Source: JAOEGB01 sp041262585 (GTDB taxonomy: Bacteria; Actinomycetota; Actinomycetes; Streptosporangiales; Streptosporangiaceae). Taken from it: a stretch of DNA of 64,000 nucleotides. Of the stretch, positions 1 through 8,580 are shown one piece after another. The notes under the pieces are model-generated. The model made no database searches. It was not told the origin of the DNA and saw only the letters and a program-made list of their open reading frames with translations. Within the stretch, counting starts at the first letter, position 1. The number at the start of each line of letters is the position of its first letter. The position numbers and the translations under genes are program-made. Location: positions 496,001 to 560,000 of the forward strand of contig NZ_JBGCBZ010000001.1 of the NCBI RefSeq assembly GCF_041262585.1, in the 5' to 3' direction.

Positions 1-173
1 GAACCCACGACGAGATGGTGGCGGCGTCACCGCTCTACGCCGACCTGGTGGGGCACTGGGCTCACCATGGGGAGCTACCGCCGGGGGCGGTAGCGCAGGA
101 CGCCGATCTCGCGCCCGCCCACCGGCCAGAGCCAGCCGGACTCCGAGGCGATCTGAATGGCCTCGACGCGTGA
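1..173 (+). CDS. C-terminal end of an ABC exporter ATPase (5' truncated by window)
   Basis: The frame beginning at base 3 is open to TGA at 171-173 and starts THDEMVAASPLYADLVGHW. This is the stretch just after the ATPase core of ABC-type exporters (H-x-E-L-x-A-x-S-x-x-Y-x-x-L), which normally lies a few dozen residues from the C-terminus of a fused membrane/ATPase subunit. The remaining tail, about 37 residues rich in Pro and Ala, overlaps the 3' end of the convergent response regulator by about 100 bases. Only the tail is visible, so the substrate cannot be named. The fragment is convergent with the regulator gene, so co-transcription is not implied. Confidence 0.55.
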   Translation, partial: THDEMVAASPLYADLVGHWAHHGELPPGAVAQDADLAPAHRPEPAGLRGDLNGLDA

Positions 174-731
174 GCGGGCGCCCACCTTGGTGAGGATGCG
201 GGACAGGTAGTTGCGGACCGTTCCGCGGGAGAGGGAGAGCTGGTCGGCGATCTCGCTGACCGTCGCTCCCCCGGCGGCGGTCTCCAGGACGTCGAGCTCC
301 CGGGCGGTCAGGGGGTTGCTGTCGGAGTCGAGGGCGGCGACGGCCAGTTCGGGGTCGATGACCCGCTGGCCGCCGCGAACGCGGCGGATGCAGTCGACGA
401 GATGGCTGGGCAGGGCGTCCTTCACGACGAAGCCGCGCACGTTGGCGTCCAGCGCCCGCCGGAGGGCCATGGGCGTGCCGAGGCCGGTGAGGATCACCGT
501 CTTGCAGTTCGGTAATCGGCGGTGCAACTCGGCCGCCGCGGTCAGCCCGTCGACTCCGGGCATCCCGATGTCGAGGACCGCGACGTCGGGGCGCCGCAGG
601 CAGGCGAGCCGCACGATGTCCTCCCCCTTGGCGGCCTCGGCGACCACCTCGATGTCGTCCTCGCAGGACAGCAGGGCCACCAGTGCCTTCCGGATGAGGT
701 GCATGTCCTCGGCGAGGAGCAAACGGATCAC
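75..731 (-). CDS. NarL/FixJ-family response regulator (DesR-like), orphan
   Basis: A two-domain response regulator. The receiver domain shows the acidic pair ED near residues 8-9, the phospho-acceptor Asp about residue 54 in VLDIGMPG, the switch Thr about 82 in VILTGLG and the conserved Lys about 104 in VVKD. A LuxR-type HTH follows (LTARELDVLETAAGG...VRNYLSRILTKVGARSR). The start is taken at GTG 731, six bases after AAGGGGA (738-744), because the family begins with V/M-I-R-x-L-L-A-E-D; an upstream ATG at 776 would add 15 unconserved residues. No histidine kinase is adjacent in the visible sequence. The C-terminal tail after SGWLWP is longer than in most relatives. It would bind DNA as a phosphorylated dimer; the target is unknown. 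Confidence 0.88.
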   Translation of the reverse strand: MIRLLLAEDMHLIRKALVALLSCEDDIEVVAEAAKGEDIVRLACLRRPDVAVLDIGMPGVDGLTAAAELHRRLPNCKTVILTGLGTPMALRRALDANVRGFVVKDALPSHLVDCIRRVRGGQRVIDPELAVAALDSDSNPLTARELDVLETAAGGATVSEIADQLSLSRGTVRNYLSRILTKVGARSRVEAIQIASESGWLWPVGGREIGVLRYRPRR

Positions 732-911
732 CACAGGTCCCCTTACGCAGGCCTTCGATTGGCTCATCGACGTCACCCGGCCGGTTTCGCTTACCCCACC
801 ATGACCGTCTCTCGCCGATGCCGGGACCTCTCTACCCCATCCCTCACCTTTAATCGCGTGACGTGTTAGCTAAATTCGCATAGTCGCGAAACGCCTGGTA
901 GACGGTCGTAC

Positions 912-938
912 GCCCGGTTCCGTCAGCCGAAACCGGGC
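912..938 (-). terminator. Hairpin downstream of the secreted-protein gene
   Basis: GCCCGGTT (912-919) and AACCGGGC (931-938) form a perfect 8-bp stem with an 11-base loop. It lies about 65 bases past the stop codon of the minus-strand gene ending at 1004. There is no U-tract, which is usual for actinomycete hairpin terminators, so function is uncertain. Confidence 0.35.
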
Positions 939-940
939 TA

Positions 941-990
941 TTCGGAGCGATTCGAAGTGATTCGCAGTGATTTATAGTAATTTACGGTCA
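941..990. repeat. Five degenerate 10-bp tandem units, helically phased
   Basis: Bases 941-990 split into five consecutive 10-mers: TTCGGAGCGA, TTCGAAGTGA, TTCGCAGTGA, TTTATAGTAA, TTTACGGTCA. The shared form is TTyrnAGTGA. The units sit upstream of the orphan response regulator (start 731) and downstream of the gene ending at 1004. A period of one helical turn would place all units on one face of the DNA. No function is known. Confidence 0.5.
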
Positions 991-1003
991 TTTAAGCGGG
1001 GGT

Positions 1004-2086
1004 TTACGGGTTTCTGTCCGAGCTGGTGTCCGGCGCGTAGTGACCGGTCCCGGCGTACTCGGCCCGCCACATGCCGTCACCCGCCGCGCGGACCCGCGCG
1101 GAGAACCAGCCGTCCTTCCCCGTCACGGCGGTCGCCACGGTGCGCCATGCCTTCGACCCGCCGGGGCGGAAGCAGATCACCACGGGCTGGCCGGGGAAGG
1201 GCCGGTAGTCGACCCGCCCGACCGGATCGACCCGCAGCAGCGTCCCGGTGATCCGGACCCGGTCGTCGGCGCGGACGGCGTTCACTCCCTCCAGCTCGGT
1301 CGCCCGCTTGAGGAAGAACGTGGTCCGCGCGGTGACGGTGCCGCCCGCCGCGTCCTTCGCCGTGGCCGTCACGGTCCACGGGCCGCTCGGATACCAGCGT
1401 GAGAGGGCCTTTTCCGGCAGGAACCGCCAGGTCTCCCACTCGTTGCCGCGGCTGCCGCCGCCCACGGGCGGGGCCGGCATCCGCACGCCTCGCAGGGGCG
1501 GCCGCGAGGTCGACGACGTGCTCGGCGCGACAGCGGGAGAGCCGCCGGGAGAGGAGGCGCCCGCCGCCGGCACGGTCTCAACGGCGGGAGCGGGAGAGCC
1601 CTGTGCCGGAGCGGGGGAACCCGGGGTGGGAGCCGGAAGGCCCAGGGAAGGAGAAGCCTGGGCCGGAAGGTCCGGCGCCGGGTCCTCCCCTGCCACAAGG
1701 GCAGGAGCGGGGTTGCCGGGTGCGGCCGGCGGCGTCGCGAGGCCCGGCGCGGAGAGTGGCGTGACGATCCCCGGAATGCCGGCCGGGCTCTCCTCCGGCT
1801 CCCCCCGGTCCGGCGGGTTCGCGGGGTTGGACGCGTTCGATGGGTTCGCCGGATTCGCCGGGTTGCGTGCGCGGCCCGGTTCGAGGGCGACCGAGACGCT
1901 CGTGGCGCCGCGTGCCACGACCTCGATCACCAGCTTGACGGAGCCGGTGGGGCCCACCACGGGGTTGGCCGGCTTCACGGTGATGGACCGGATGGCCAGA
2001 TCGCCGGTCGCGGTCGCCGGAGCCATGGCGGCGGCCGACAGAGCCGCCACCGCGAGGATCGGCGTCGCAATCAAACGTCTCATCAT
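1004..2086 (-). CDS. Secreted protein with Asn-Pro-Ala repeats and an Ig-like C-terminal region
   Basis: About 360 residues. The N-terminus (MMRRLIATPILAVAALSAAA then MAPATATGD) is a classical Sec signal peptide with a likely cleavage near ATA-TG, so the ATG at 2086 (or 2083) is preferred over the ATG at 2284, which would bury the signal under 66 residues. A first beta-type domain (VKPANPVVGPTGSVKLVIEV) is followed by an Asn-Pro-Ala repeat tract around residues 75-95 and a long Pro/Ala/Ser linker. The C-terminal part (about residues 230-355) ends with WRAEYAGTGHYAPDTS, like secreted actinobacterial calcium- or Ig-fold repeats. No catalytic motif was seen. It is probably an extracellular or wall-associated protein of unknown role. 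No clear ribosome-binding site precedes the start. Confidence 0.7.
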   Translation of the reverse strand: MMRRLIATPILAVAALSAAAMAPATATGDLAIRSITVKPANPVVGPTGSVKLVIEVVARGATSVSVALEPGRARNPANPANPSNASNPANPPDRGEPEESPAGIPGIVTPLSAPGLATPPAAPGNPAPALVAGEDPAPDLPAQASPSLGLPAPTPGSPAPAQGSPAPAVETVPAAGASSPGGSPAVAPSTSSTSRPPLRGVRMPAPPVGGGSRGNEWETWRFLPEKALSRWYPSGPWTVTATAKDAAGGTVTARTTFFLKRATELEGVNAVRADDRVRITGTLLRVDPVGRVDYRPFPGQPVVICFRPGGSKAWRTVATAVTGKDGWFSARVRAAGDGMWRAEYAGTGHYAPDTSSDRNP

Positions 2087-2158
2087 GGGCTGAGACCGTA
2101 TGCGGCGCCAAGTAATCACCCGTCCCCTGAAACACACCCCAACAAGCAAAAACCCGCC

Positions 2159-2348
2159 GTGATCATGCACACCTTCCCGTACGGCTGGCTGACCAGCGGG
2201 ATCGCGGCCGGTGATCATGCGATCCGGAATCGCATGATCACGGAACTCCTCCTGCCAGCTCAGGCCGAAGGCGGGGGACACCATGCATGATCACACTCAG
2301 AGAAGGCCCCTGGCCTGCCGTGCGTCCCGGGAACCCGTGCATGATCAC
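2159..2348. repeat. Intergenic repeat cluster A, GTGATCATGCAC family (4 copies)
   Basis: Four copies lie between the acyl-CoA ligase (ends 2352) and the secreted-protein gene (starts 2086). Copy 1: GTGATCATGCAC then ACC then TTCCCGT at 2159-2180. Copy 2: a perfect inverted repeat, GTGATCATGCGAT (2211-2223), 5-base spacer, ATCGCATGATCAC (2229-2241). Copy 3: reverse-oriented TGCATGATCAC at 2284-2294. Copy 4: reverse-oriented GGGAACCCGTGCATGATCAC at 2329-2348. The same unit recurs near 35.8 kb and 57.6 kb. It is not coding. Confidence 0.85.
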
Positions 2349-2351
2349 CCA

Positions 2352-4187
2352 CTAGTACATGGAGGTGATGACCTCGTCGTATTTGGCGTGGATGACGCGC
2401 CGCTTGAGCTTGAGGCTGGGGGTGAGCTCCTCGGTCTCGGCGGTCCACTCGACGGGCAGCAGCCGCCACTTCTTGACCTGCTGGACGCGGGCGAGCTTCC
2501 CGTTGGCCGCCTCCACCGCGGCCTCGACCTCCTTGAGCACGTCCGGGTGCTCGGCCAGGTCGGCCAGCGACGTGAACGCGATGCCGCGCGCCTGCGCCCA
2601 TCCCGGGGCCACCTCGCCGTCGAGGGTGAGGATCGCCACCGGGTACGGCCTGCCGTCCCCGTAGGCGAGGGCCTGCCCGACGAGGGGGTGCTCCTTCAGG
2701 TAGTTCTCGATGTTGGCCGGGGAGATGTTCTCGCCTCCGGCGGTGATGATGATCTCCTTCTTTCGGTCGACGATCCGGACGAAGCCGTCGTCGTCGATGG
2801 AGCCGACGTCGCCGGTGTGCAGCCAGCCGTCCGCGTCGATCAGCTCGGCGGTCGCCTCCGGCCGGTTGAGGTAGCCGCTGGTGTTGAGCGGGCTCCGGGT
2901 CAGGATCTCGCCGTCCTCGGCGATCTTGACCTCCACGCCGGGCTCGGCCCGGCCGACCGTGCCGAGCTTGAACTTCTCCGGGCTGTTGGCGGTGAAGGCG
3001 CCCGTCGTCTCGGTCATGCCGTACACGTCGATGACCCTGAGGCCGAGACCGGCGAAGAACCGCTGGACCTCGGTGGGCATGGGGGCGGCGGCGCTGGCGA
3101 GCCAGTGCGCGCCGTCGAACCCGATCATCGCGCGGATGATCGACAGCAGGGCCGCGTCGGCCTGCTCGTAGGCGGCCTGGACCTCGGGCGAGACGGTCTG
3201 GCCGTACTGGAGGCCCTCGACATAGGCGAGCCCGGCCGCCATCGCCTTGCGGACGTTGTCCTGCTGCTCCTCCGGCTGGGTGGCGAGCAGCGCCTGGAGC
3301 TTGGCCATCATCTTCTCCCACACCCGGGGGACGCCGAAGAACATCACCGGCCTGACCTGGCCGAGCGTCGCGCCGAGGTTCGCCAGGTCCGTGCAGAAAT
3401 GCACATGGGAGACCTTGAACAGCGGGAGATAGAGGCTGAGCACGCGCTCGGCGATGTGGGCGTAGGTGAGGTAGGAGATCTGCGTGCCGTGCGTCGGCAG
3501 CGAGGTCATGCGGTCGGTTGACTCGACCTCGAACAGCACGTTGGCGTGCGTGAGCGGCACACCCTTGGGGTTGCCGGTGGTGCCGGAGGTGTAGAGCACG
3601 CTGAGCACGTCGCCGGGGGCGACGGCCTTCCAGCGGGCGTCCACGGCGGCCGGGTCGGCGGCGAGGGCCTCGGCGCCGAGGGCGAGGAAGTCGGCCCAGC
3701 CGAGGAAGCGGTCGTCGCCGTCCGGGGCGCCCTCCAGCATGATGATCTTGCTGAGACCGGGCAGCTCGCCGAGGATCGGCTCCCATCGGGCCAGCTCAGC
3801 GGGCCCGCCGAGCACAGCGATCTTGGCCGACACGTCCCTGCCCACGAACGCCACCTGGTCCGGGGCGAAGGTACCGTAGACGGAGCACGGGACCGCGCCC
3901 GCGTGGACCGCGCCCAGGTCGGCCAGCACGTGCTCGCTGCGGTTGACCATCATGAGAGCGACGGCGTCGCCCGGCCCGGCTCCAAGGGCGGCGTAACCGG
4001 CCGCGATCTCAAGTACGCGCTGCCGCGCCTCGGCGTAGGTCAGCGTGGCCCAGCCACCCCCCGCGACGGGGTCGGAGTAGGCGGGGGCGTCGGGGTGCTC
4101 CTCGGCCACCTGCCTGAGCTGGCCGCACACGGTCCTTCCGGCGATCTCGCTCAGGATCGCGGCCCGCACGTCAACAACCCCGGCCAT
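2352..4187 (-). CDS. Long-chain fatty acid-CoA ligase (AMP-forming; FadD15-like)
   Basis: A 611-residue member of the ANL adenylating superfamily that would activate fatty acids with ATP and CoA. Motifs in order: the P-loop LYTSGTTGNPKGVPLTH near residue 185, YGMTETTG near 395, WLHTGDVGSIDDDGF near 455, the hinge RKKEIIITAGGENISPANIE near 475, and a C-terminal catalytic Lys near LKLKRRVI. The start is ATG 4187, six bases after GGAGG; the ATG at 4202 would put that Shine-Dalgarno sequence inside the gene. It is divergent from the POT transporter and may be monocistronic. The length fits the FadD15/FACL-like group rather than short acyl-CoA synthetases. The exact chain length cannot be read from the sequence. 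Confidence 0.92.
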   Translation of the reverse strand: MAGVVDVRAAILSEIAGRTVCGQLRQVAEEHPDAPAYSDPVAGGGWATLTYAEARQRVLEIAAGYAALGAGPGDAVALMMVNRSEHVLADLGAVHAGAVPCSVYGTFAPDQVAFVGRDVSAKIAVLGGPAELARWEPILGELPGLSKIIMLEGAPDGDDRFLGWADFLALGAEALAADPAAVDARWKAVAPGDVLSVLYTSGTTGNPKGVPLTHANVLFEVESTDRMTSLPTHGTQISYLTYAHIAERVLSLYLPLFKVSHVHFCTDLANLGATLGQVRPVMFFGVPRVWEKMMAKLQALLATQPEEQQDNVRKAMAAGLAYVEGLQYGQTVSPEVQAAYEQADAALLSIIRAMIGFDGAHWLASAAAPMPTEVQRFFAGLGLRVIDVYGMTETTGAFTANSPEKFKLGTVGRAEPGVEVKIAEDGEILTRSPLNTSGYLNRPEATAELIDADGWLHTGDVGSIDDDGFVRIVDRKKEIIITAGGENISPANIENYLKEHPLVGQALAYGDGRPYPVAILTLDGEVAPGWAQARGIAFTSLADLAEHPDVLKEVEAAVEAANGKLARVQQVKKWRLLPVEWTAETEELTPSLKLKRRVIHAKYDEVITSMY

Positions 4188-4279
4188 CGCCCGCCTCCAC
4201 ATGGGTGCCCTGCTGGATGAGTGGGATGCATCGCATCACACCGCACAACTCCGATCAAGACCCTGAAAGGAAGAAGAAC

Positions 4280-5815
<1,536 letters not shown>

Positions 5816-5821
5816 GGACCC

Positions 5822-6436
5822 GTGACTCCCCTCCTCGATCTCACCGGGATCCTCGTCTTCGCCCTGTCGGGAGCGCTCGAAGGGGTCCGCAAGCGGCTCG
5901 ACCTCGTCGGCATGGCGGTCCTGGCGTTCTTCACCGCGGTCGGCGGCGGCATCCTCCGGGATCTGTTCATCGGGGTCCAGCCCGCCGCGTTCCGCGATGT
6001 CGGCTACCTGCTGGTCCCCCTGGCGGCCACCGCGATCGCGTTCTTCTGGCACCCGCAGGTCGAGCGGGCCATGCCGGCGGTGCTCATCTTCGACGCGGCG
6101 GGCCTCGGCCTGTTCTGCGCGCTCGGCACCCAGAAGGCGCTCAGCTACGGCCTCAGCGGGCCGCACGCCGTCTTCCTCGGTGTCTGCACGGCGGTCGGCG
6201 GCGGCATCATCCGCGACGTCCTGTCCGGTGAGATGCCGAGCCTGCTCTACGACCGGCAGCTCTACGCGGTCCCCGCGATGCTCGGGGCGACCGTGATGGC
6301 GACGCTGCACGGCTTCGGCGTGCTCGGGTCCGTCGCCACCCTGGCCTCCGCCGTGCTCGCCTTCGGCCTGCGGATCGTCGCCATGCGGTACGGCTGGCGG
6401 GCCCCGCTCGCCCGCGGGGTCAGAGAGCCGGGGTGA
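5822..6436 (+). CDS. TRIC-like cation channel family protein (YicG/UPF0126)
   Basis: A 204-residue membrane protein with two copies of the UPF0126 module. Each carries the glycine-rich turn: FFTAVGGGILRDLFIG near residue 40 and CTAVGGGIIRDVLSGEMP near 125. About seven hydrophobic segments are present. The family is structurally related to eukaryotic TRIC potassium channels; a bacterial glycine or cation transport role has been proposed for some members. GTG 5822 is preceded by GAGGA inside the end of the transporter gene. Spacing suggests an operon with the POT transporter. The stop is 23 bases from the convergent MocR gene. Confidence 0.88.
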   Translation: MTPLLDLTGILVFALSGALEGVRKRLDLVGMAVLAFFTAVGGGILRDLFIGVQPAAFRDVGYLLVPLAATAIAFFWHPQVERAMPAVLIFDAAGLGLFCALGTQKALSYGLSGPHAVFLGVCTAVGGGIIRDVLSGEMPSLLYDRQLYAVPAMLGATVMATLHGFGVLGSVATLASAVLAFGLRIVAMRYGWRAPLARGVREPG

Positions 6437-6475
6437 CCCTCACAGCGTCGGGGTGACCCTCACAGCGTCGGGGTG
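6429..6475. repeat. 20-bp tandem duplication at the junction of convergent genes
   Basis: The unit CGGGGTGACCCTCACAGCGT occurs at 6429-6448 and 6449-6468, and a partial third copy starts at 6469. Each unit contains the reverse complement of a TGA stop in the MocR frame (LTPTL-stop), so the very end of the minus-strand gene appears to have been copied. The plus-strand TRIC-like gene also stops within the first unit. Confidence 0.7.
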
Positions 6476-7887
6476 AGCGGCGTCCGGGGGCGGTAGCCGT
6501 ACGGGGCGGGAGAGCCCGCGATGCGGCGGACCGCCTCCTCCAGGATCTGCGCCGGCTGGGTGAACGGCAGCCGAAGGTAGCGTTCGAGCGTCCCCTCGAC
6601 GCCGAACCACGGGCCCGGCGCGAGCCGTACGCCGCGGGAGGCGGCCGCCTCGGCCACCGCGCTCGCCACGGGAGAGTCCAGCCGCACCCACAGCGAGCCC
6701 CCGCCCGAGGGCGTCGTGAAGCTCCAGGAGGGCAGCTCCTCGCGCAGCGCGGCGATGAGGGCCGAGCGGGAGTCGCCGAGTGCGCGGCGGCGCTCCTCAC
6801 GGGTCTCCTCGATGCGCCCGAACAGGTGCGCCACGACGAGCTGCTCGAAGACCGGGCTGGCGATGTCCACGGCCGCCCGCAGCATCGCGAGACGGCGGAC
6901 CAGCGCGGCGGTGCCCCTGACCCAGCCGATCCGCAGGCCGCCCCACCACAGCTTGGACGCCGACCCGATGCTGATCACCCGCCCGTCGGTGTCTAAGGAC
7001 GCGAGGGGCGGGGGCGAGCCGACGTCGTCGATGGCCGTCTCGGCCCAGGTCTCGTCCACGAGCAGCGTGGTGTCGTACCGCCGCGCGGCCGCCACGAGCT
7101 CCGCCCTGTCCTCGTCGCCCATGAGGTGGCCGGTGGGGTTGTGGAAGTCCGGGATGACGTAGGCCAGCCTCGCCGCCGACTGCCGCATCGCGCAGGTCAC
7201 CAGGTCGAGATGCCAGCCGTCCTCGGGGATGCCGACCGGCACCAGGCGGGCGCCGCGCATCCGCGCGACGTCGATCGCGTGCGGGTACGTCGGCGACTCC
7301 ACGAGCACCGGGTCCCCCGGCCCGGCGAACAGGGTCATCAGCAGGTGGATGGCCTGCTGGGCGCCGGTCGTGACGATGATCTGGTCGGGCCGGGTGGCCA
7401 CGCCGCGCTCGCGATACCGCCCGGCGATGGCCTCCCGGAGCGCCGGCAGCCCGATGGGGTCGTAGCCCATGCCCAGCGCGTACCGGTGGTAGCCTCGCCC
7501 GGCCTCGGCGATCGCCTCGCCGAGAAGCGCGGGCGCGGGCGGCGCGGCGGTGTGCAGCGGGAGCAGGCCGTCGTGGTCAGGGGTGATCCACGGGTTGTCG
7601 GCCCCGAGCGTGCCCGGGTCCGGCAGGGCGGTCCAGCTTCCCGACCCCTGGCGGCTCTCCAGGTAGCCCTGCTCGCGCAGCCGGTCGTAGGCGGTGGTCA
7701 CGGTCGTCCGGCTGACCCCCAGCGCCTCGGCGAGGTGGCGCTCCGCCGGGACCCGCACCCTGACGGGCAGCCGCCCGTCCAGGATCAGGCCGCGCACCGC
7801 TTCCGCCAGGACCTTGTAGTACGGCCGGGCGTCCGGCGGGACCTCCAGGAGGCGGGCGAGCTGCGGCGCACTAAGATACCGGTCCAT
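6460..7887 (-). CDS. MocR-type GntR regulator with PLP aminotransferase-like domain
   Basis: About 475 residues. An N-terminal winged-helix domain (residues about 20-85: VRVPAERHLAEALGVSRTTV then TAYDRLREQGYLESRQGSGS) is joined by a linker to a fold-type I aminotransferase domain. That domain includes VTTGAQQAIHLLMTLFAGPG, PDFHNPTGHLM, DETWAE and the PLP lysine region ISIGSASKLWWGGLRIGW, with K in SASK. ATG 7887 opens the conserved MDRYLSAPQLARLL; translation upstream is unconserved. Members are transcription factors that sense PLP or amine ligands. The gene is divergent from a YczE-like membrane protein, a frequent MocR partner, and a palindrome in the shared promoter region suggests autoregulation. 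Confidence 0.9.
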   Translation of the reverse strand: MDRYLSAPQLARLLEVPPDARPYYKVLAEAVRGLILDGRLPVRVRVPAERHLAEALGVSRTTVTTAYDRLREQGYLESRQGSGSWTALPDPGTLGADNPWITPDHDGLLPLHTAAPPAPALLGEAIAEAGRGYHRYALGMGYDPIGLPALREAIAGRYRERGVATRPDQIIVTTGAQQAIHLLMTLFAGPGDPVLVESPTYPHAIDVARMRGARLVPVGIPEDGWHLDLVTCAMRQSAARLAYVIPDFHNPTGHLMGDEDRAELVAAARRYDTTLLVDETWAETAIDDVGSPPPLASLDTDGRVISIGSASKLWWGGLRIGWVRGTAALVRRLAMLRAAVDIASPVFEQLVVAHLFGRIEETREERRRALGDSRSALIAALREELPSWSFTTPSGGGSLWVRLDSPVASAVAEAAASRGVRLAPGPWFGVEGTLERYLRLPFTQPAQILEEAVRRIAGSPAPYGYRPRTPLTPTL

Positions 7888-7914
7888 AAGGCCACTTTTC
7901 CTGATTGGCTCTTT

Positions 7915-7928
7915 ATTTACAAGTAAAT
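7915..7928. promoter_or_regulatory. 14-bp palindrome between the MocR and YczE-like genes
   Basis: ATTTAC-AA-GTAAAT is a perfect dyad in an AT-rich stretch of otherwise GC-rich DNA, located in the divergent promoter region. It is a good candidate operator for the MocR-type regulator. It overlaps an ATG at 7927, which argues that translation of the neighbour begins further downstream. Confidence 0.5.
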
Positions 7929-7950
7929 GGCCCGAAAGATGGAAACCACT

Positions 7951-8556
7951 ATGAGTGAGCTTTCGCTGCCCCGGTCTGGTTCCCTTTCGTCTCGGCTTCT
8001 GCGTCTCTACCTCGGTCTCACCGCCTACGGCTCCGGGATCGGGCTGCTCGTCCAGTCCGGCCTCGGCCTCGACCCCTGGGAGGTCTTCCATCAGGGCCTG
8101 TCGGTCCGGACGGGCTGGTCGATGGGGGTGTGCATCAACCTCGTCGGCGCCCTCGTCCTGCTCCTGTGGATCCCGCTGCGCCAGCGGCCCGGGCTCGGCA
8201 CGATCAGCAACGTCCTGCTGGTGGGCACCTTCGCCGACCTCGTGATGTGGCTGGTCCCCGAGCCCGGGCAATGGGCGGCGAAGTGGGCCTTCCTGCTGGG
8301 CGGCATCGTCTGTATCGCGGCCGCCTCCGGCCTCTACATCAACGCCGGCTTCGGCCCCGGGCCGCGGGACGGGCTGATGACCGGCCTCGCCCGGCTGGGC
8401 CTGTCGATCCGGCTGGGCCGTACGCTCGTGGAGCTCACCGTGCTCGGCGCGGGCTGGCTGCTCGGCGGCACCGTCGGCGTGGGGACGGTCGTCTTCGCCG
8501 TCACCATCGGCCCCCTGACCCAGCTCTTCATGAAGGTGCTGCGCGCCTCCAGATAG
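7951..8556 (+). CDS. YczE/YyaS-like integral membrane protein
   Basis: About 201 residues with five hydrophobic segments. It opens LYLGLTAYGSGIGLLVQSGL then GLDPWEVFHQGLS, the characteristic YczE/YitT-type start with the GLxPWxVFHQG motif, and continues with GTISNVLLVGTFADLVMWLVP and GFGPGPRDGLMTGL. It is probably a membrane transporter or permease-like protein of unconfirmed substrate. The ATG at 7951 has a weak GGAA six bases upstream; ATGs at 7942 and 7927 are in frame, but 7927 lies inside the palindrome. The divergent arrangement with a MocR regulator suggests that the regulator controls this gene in response to a PLP-related ligand. Confidence 0.8.
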   Translation: MSELSLPRSGSLSSRLLRLYLGLTAYGSGIGLLVQSGLGLDPWEVFHQGLSVRTGWSMGVCINLVGALVLLLWIPLRQRPGLGTISNVLLVGTFADLVMWLVPEPGQWAAKWAFLLGGIVCIAAASGLYINAGFGPGPRDGLMTGLARLGLSIRLGRTLVELTVLGAGWLLGGTVGVGTVVFAVTIGPLTQLFMKVLRASR

Positions 8557-8580
8557 ACCCGCCGGGTAGCGTGGCGCCCA

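Noticed and set aside
967..1251. Small plus-strand frame at the repeat region
   Set aside because: Arg/Pro-rich shadow frame with no ribosome-binding site; overlaps the secreted-protein gene.
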